From Flavobacterium sp. (GTDB lineage: Bacteria > Bacteroidota > Bacteroidia > Flavobacteriales > Flavobacteriaceae): DNA of 55,875 nucleotides. Of the stretch, positions 52,680-55,875 are shown piece by piece. Where the stretch lies: the NCBI RefSeq assembly GCF_028689845.1, contig NZ_JAQVCH010000019.1:1-55875 (forward strand), given 5' to 3'. The position numbers were made by a program, and so were the translations under genes. Within the stretch, counting starts at the first letter, position 1. Each line of letters starts with the position of its first letter. Below the pieces are notes generated by a model. The model ran no database searches, was not told the DNA's origin, and saw nothing but the letters and a program-made list of their open reading frames with translations.

Positions 52680-52719
52680 AAAAATCCCAAATCAATTAAA
52701 AACAAGATTTGGGATTTTT
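52680..52719 (+). terminator. Terminator of the catabolic operon
   Basis: AAAAATCCCAAATC (52680-52693) and GATTTGGGATTTTT (52706-52719) form a 14-bp perfect stem, ending in a run of T. It lies 21 bp after the isomerase stop. Confidence 0.92.
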
Positions 52720-52922
52720 TATACTTCAAAACAGAATTACAAAAAGGTCGTATCAATTACAAATCGGTGTTTTACATTACTTTTGATTATTCACTCATAC
52801 GCCTATTGCCGTCTTGAATCTTCTTCAAAATAGATATACTAGTTATTGCTGACTTCTTCAAGCAATGATTGGTATTTAAAGGAGCTGGCTTACTACTTAT
52901 TTTAAAACTAAAAAACGCTGCC

Positions 52923-54212
52923 TTAACTCTCACTCATTCTAGTTTGAAAACGGCGAACTGCTGATGCTATATCTTTACCATTTGGTTGTTGAAACAAGCC
53001 AATATCAAAATAGCTAGCAGCCGAAAACAGATGGTCAAAAATATCAGATTGAATGCGTTCATAATCCGACCAATCAGTAGTATCCGTAAAACAATAAATT
53101 TCTAACGGAATCCCTTTGTCTTCCGAAGCCAACTGTCGAACCATAATGGTCATGTCCTTTTTAATGCTAGGATGTGATTGAAGATACAATTCAATATAGT
53201 TTCTAAAAACGCCAATATTGGTCAACCTTCTTCCGTTAATCAAAACCGAAGTATCCACCTTGTTATTGATGTTAAAAGTTTCAATTTGTTCTTGTCTCGC
53301 GGTGATAAAGTCGGTAATGAGGTGAATTTTCTTCAAGGCTTCTCTCGTATCATGATCAACAAAACGAATGGAATTGGTATCCACAAAAAGAGACCGTTTA
53401 ATTCTTCGGCCACCGCTATGCACCATTCCACGCCAGTTTTTAAAACTGTCTGAAATAAAATAATAGGTTGGAATGGTGGTAATCGTTTTATCAAAATTCT
53501 GTACTTTTACGGTATTCAGGTTGATGGCTATCACGTCGCCATCGGCATTAAACTTCGGCATTTCAATCCAGTCACCCACTCGAACCATATCGTTGGTTGA
53601 CATTTGCACACTGGCAACAAAACCTAAAATCGTGTCTTTAAACACCAACAACAAGATGGCAGTCATGGCTCCAAAAGCACTCAAAAAATATATGGGCGAT
53701 TTCCCTAAAAGAATTGAAAAAGCAAAGATGGCGGTAGTAATGTAGAATATTATTCGAATAAGCTGAAAATAACTCGTCAACGGCTTGTCTTTAAAGGCCT
53801 CAAGCGAAGAAAAAGCATATTCAGCTACCTTGAGTAAGGCAACAATAATGGTCATTGCTACAATAATTAAGTAAACATCCGTTAGCTTAATTATGAATGG
53901 AAGCACTGATTCAAAATCATTAAAAATACTTGGAGCCAGTAACCGAACAAAAACAGCGGGTACTATATGAGCAAAGTTATTTAAAACTTCTTTATCAGCC
54001 AAAAGGTCATCCCATTTTAGAGGCGATTTTCTGACCAACTTATAAAAGTAGTTAATCACAACTTTTTTGGTGATATAGAAACCAATAATCGAAATAAGGC
54101 TTAGTGCAATTAAAAGCGATAACAGCCTAAGATAAATGGCCCATTCATCTGAAACGCCAGCATTTATTAAAAGTTCATCTACCCAATTTTCGATGTAATC
54201 AAATCCGGTCAT
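52923..54212 (-). CDS. MscS-family mechanosensitive channel, 429 aa
   Basis: About five N-terminal helices (residues 15-190) are followed by the conserved channel domain: LLVFKDTILGFVASVQMSTNDMVRVGDWIEMPKFNADGDVIAINLNTVKVQNFDKTITTIPTYYFISDSFKNWRGM (near 190-270) and a soluble C-terminal region ending RRFQTRMSES. This arrangement resembles YbdG/MscM channels, which open under membrane tension to release solutes. Stand-alone gene on the minus strand. The 263-bp gap to the catabolic operon holds only that operon's terminator. Confidence 0.9.
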   Translation of the reverse strand: MTGFDYIENWVDELLINAGVSDEWAIYLRLLSLLIALSLISIIGFYITKKVVINYFYKLVRKSPLKWDDLLADKEVLNNFAHIVPAVFVRLLAPSIFNDFESVLPFIIKLTDVYLIIVAMTIIVALLKVAEYAFSSLEAFKDKPLTSYFQLIRIIFYITTAIFAFSILLGKSPIYFLSAFGAMTAILLLVFKDTILGFVASVQMSTNDMVRVGDWIEMPKFNADGDVIAINLNTVKVQNFDKTITTIPTYYFISDSFKNWRGMVHSGGRRIKRSLFVDTNSIRFVDHDTREALKKIHLITDFITARQEQIETFNINNKVDTSVLINGRRLTNIGVFRNYIELYLQSHPSIKKDMTIMVRQLASEDKGIPLEIYCFTDTTDWSDYERIQSDIFDHLFSAASYFDIGLFQQPNGKDIASAVRRFQTRMSES

Positions 54213-54572
54213 ACAAATTTTTCTTTATGTTGATTTTAGTGTTTAAAGATTAAAAAGCCCCTTTAGCGTACCTATTTCAATTTTTAGCAAATTAAGCATT
54301 TATAGACGAAAAATAGGGTTGAGACATCTTCATTTAATAGTATGTTAACTTTTCGAATTGAATTTCATTAGTCCAGCCGATTGCTATAACAAATTAGTTT
54401 TATGGAAGGGAGAGATGTTGGGAGAGTTTGGTGTTAGTTTTAAAGAAATGATTTGAATAGCCGATTTGTTTTAGTGCTGCGAGGTCAGAGACATTCGCAG
54501 AGCATCGGGAGTTTGGTGCTATTTTAGAATTCTCGGATAGCAGACTTTAAAGAAACTTTAGAGAACTGGTAG
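54213..54572. other. Spacer with a REP-like element
   Basis: Apart from the palindromic repeat at 54464-54515, this 360-bp spacer contains purine-rich stretches (GGAAGGGAGAGATG, GGGAGAGTTTGGTG) and no gene that I can support. The promoter of the MscS gene must lie at its start. Confidence 0.5.
54464..54515. repeat. REP-like palindromic repeat, copy 1
   Basis: CTGCGAGGTC (54477-54486) faces GA-ATTCGCAG (to 54500), an imperfect hairpin, within GATTTGTTTTAGTGCTGCGAGG...GCAGAGCATC. It closely matches the repeat at 55470 and the stem at 55792. Confidence 0.7.
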
Positions 54573-55196
54573 TCATTTATAAAATTGTTCAGTGATATAA
54601 AAAACGGTGTCTATAAAAAATAAGTTCTCTTTATAGGTTAAAACATTTTCATCATGCAAGTCTTCAAGGATAATGCCTAATTCTGGGTTAAAATAATCAT
54701 TATTTCTTGTATTTTCAAAACCATTTTCTATTAAAAATCGTTTTACATTCTCTAGATTAGTTTCGCTATCAGATTCTACAAATTTTTGTTCTACTACTGC
54801 GTATAAGATGTCCTCTTGTTCATAGAAACCTACTAATTGGTAGGCCGTATCAGCAAAAAAATAATTATTTAGTAATAGATTATTAAAATAATCTTCCCAA
54901 GTTTCATAGTAGATACTATCATTAAGTTTGATTACTTTAAATTTATTGTAGAGATATACTTTTTGTTCTGCACCAGAGGAAACAAAGGCATTGATGTTTA
55001 TAGCAGTAATCCAAAAATTAGTGCTATCACAAAATTGCTTTATGAGCGTTGCTTCTTTACTTTTGATTTGCTTGCTAGTCTCAAACGTTTTGCTTGAGCT
55101 CTTGCTTTTTCTAAGGTAACGGGAGATTGTTTGGATAGAATCTCCATGCCTAACAGGGCTCTTTCCTGAAATGATATTTTGCAGTTCATATTTCAT
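54573..55196 (-). CDS. Kinase-like protein (polyvalent protein kinase type), 207 aa
   Basis: The sequence has marks of a small kinase fold: a Gly-bearing loop SSGAEQKVYLY (74-83), a possible catalytic Lys90 in FKVIKL, a catalytic-loop-like EDLHDENVL (178-186, Asp-x-His-x-x-Asn), and FFIDT (193-197) at the place of DFG. This matches my memory of the Kinase-PolyVal group found in polyvalent proteins of phages and mobile elements, but as a free-standing gene here. It is flanked by palindromic repeats. It has its own promoter. Function in the cell is unknown; it may be a remnant of a mobile element or a modifier of an unknown target. Confidence 0.6.
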   Translation of the reverse strand: MKYELQNIISGKSPVRHGDSIQTISRYLRKSKSSSKTFETSKQIKSKEATLIKQFCDSTNFWITAININAFVSSGAEQKVYLYNKFKVIKLNDSIYYETWEDYFNNLLLNNYFFADTAYQLVGFYEQEDILYAVVEQKFVESDSETNLENVKRFLIENGFENTRNNDYFNPELGIILEDLHDENVLTYKENLFFIDTVFYITEQFYK

Positions 55197-55206
55197 TTAT
55201 ATAATG

Positions 55207-55236
55207 TAAAAATAGCACTTTTTATACAAGTATCAA
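55207..55236 (-). promoter_or_regulatory. Promoter of the kinase-like gene
   Basis: On the minus strand TTG (55236-55234), a 19-bp spacer and TATTTTTA (55214-55207) match TTG-N19-TAnnTTTG with one mismatch. It lies 10 bp before the start codon. The remaining spacer to 55559 holds only the repeat at 55470. Confidence 0.55.
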
Positions 55237-55469
55237 AATGTTCATTAGTTATTGAAATCTATAGAAAAGGGTTCATTTCTTTGGTGGTATGTTCCTCCTA
55301 CTGATCATCTCCAACGAGTAACTATTTATAACTCCTAAAACCAACACAAAGCGTTTGCAACGTTCTTAAAATATAATCAAAACTCTTACTGTGATAAAAT
55401 ATGGCAAACTTTCATCAATAAGACAAAACCTTTATCCATGTACATCTTTTATCAAATATACTAAAAATC

Positions 55470-55515
55470 AGATTTGTTTTAGTACTCCGAAGTCAGAGAC
55501 ATTCAGAGCTTCATG
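55470..55515. repeat. REP-like palindromic repeat, copy 2 (degenerate)
   Basis: The stretch GATTTGTTTTAGTACTCCGA...GAGACATTCAGAGCTTCATG matches the copy at 54464-54510 at most positions but has lost the GC stem. It lies between the kinase-like gene and the protease remnant. Confidence 0.6.
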
Positions 55516-55559
55516 CTATTTAAAAAAACGCTAATAGTAACTTACTTTTAATTTACTAT

Positions 55560-55823
55560 TTAAATCTTCATTTTACATTTTTCGCATAAATCAAAATTGG
55601 CATTGTCAATCGTTGCAATGTTTTCAACAGCATCAGTCATGACACATTTTTTATTAGGACAATGAGGCAAACCTAAATTATGTCCAAATTCATGAATAGA
55701 TACTTTTTTTAGCCTTGAAAAATGGATTTCAGGACTTGTATGTTGTAACCCAGCTCCACGAAGTCTTCTCTTTAAAACTATGCACTGTGCTCTGCGATGG
55801 TCTCCTGACCTCGCAGCGACCAA
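55560..55823 (-). pseudogene. Archaemetzincin protease, 5'-truncated
   Basis: The last 60 residues carry the full archaemetzincin signature: HEFGHNLGLPHC, then CPNKKCVM, then exactly 17 residues and CEKC. This fits the pattern HExxHxxGxxHCx4CxMx17CxxC, with three zinc-binding His and a second four-Cys zinc site. The usual N-terminal half (about 100 residues) is missing. Instead the frame runs back into the hairpin repeat at 55792-55816, which encodes LVAARSGDHRR, and on to a stop at 55848. There is no ATG in this stretch; TTG at 55823 is the best start. The remnant begins at about residue 17. It is probably non-functional. Confidence 0.75.
55792..55816. repeat. REP-like palindrome, copy 3
   Basis: CTGCGATGGTC (55792-55802), loop TCCT, GACCTCGCAG (55807-55816): a 10-bp stem with one bulge. 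It is the best preserved copy of the family at 54464 and 55470 and lies at the break in the archaemetzincin gene. Confidence 0.8.
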
Positions 55824-55875
55824 CTCGTAACCTTGCTTCCAATTAAATTAATAGGAATCATAACGTTGTAAATTA

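Overview
The window looks like a chromosomal segment of a member of the Flavobacteriaceae, probably Flavobacterium or a close relative. The evidence is the low G+C, AT-rich spacers, promoters of the Bacteroidetes type (TTG, 19-bp spacer, TAnnTTTG), a protein with a type IX secretion sorting domain, an OmpA protein with thrombospondin type 3 repeats, and the overall gene content. I saw no rRNA, tRNA, CRISPR array, transposase or integrase.

Layout. 1-957: tandem array of about 178-bp units, each ending in a long hairpin, abutting a hypothetical gene with a TTG start. 1564-6645 (minus): amidoligase-type cluster of an alpha/beta hydrolase, a RimK-like ATP-grasp enzyme, a GCS2/YbdK carboxylate-amine ligase, a class I glutamine amidotransferase and a second ATP-grasp-like protein. 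6959-13718: housekeeping and surface genes (META lipoprotein, OmpA porin, DUF3817, VTT membrane protein, NhaA, SF2 helicase). 14087-23993 (plus): a compact Pel-like exopolysaccharide operon with PelF and PelG homologues, a GH114 hydrolase, a polytopic membrane protein of unknown function, and a 1301-residue protein that joins a deacetylase-like domain, a helical repeat region and an outer-membrane barrel. A convergent secreted DUF4874/DUF4832 protein follows; its promoter and the pelF promoter carry the same GATGAA boxes.

26239-28772: a cNMP/CBS/DUF294 signalling protein and a DnaQ-type exonuclease. 28746-34898 (minus): an eight-gene cluster with type II fatty-acid-synthase-like enzymes, a type III polyketide synthase, a methyltransferase and an FAD oxidoreductase, fitting a phenolic-lipid or pyrone type product. 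34971-40521 (minus): a serine hydrolase, then acetyl-CoA synthetase with a two-subunit sodium/acetate-type symporter.

40690-52659 (plus): a catabolic operon for a CoA-activated 2-substituted benzoate. A CoA ligase activates the acid. A fused FAD monooxygenase/old-yellow-enzyme protein hydroxylates it. A thioesterase frees the product, a gentisate-type dioxygenase opens the ring, an FAH-type hydrolase cleaves the product, and a maleate isomerase gives fumarate. A nitrilase-family enzyme and a glutamate-synthase-like flavoprotein suggest that the substrate carries nitrogen (anthranilate rather than, or as well as, salicylate). Several gene spacers here are built of short repeated words, and one such repeat also forms the linker of the fused oxygenase.

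52923-55875: an MscS channel, a kinase-like orphan, three related palindromic repeats, and the remnant of an archaemetzincin protease whose 5' end is replaced by one of these palindromes.
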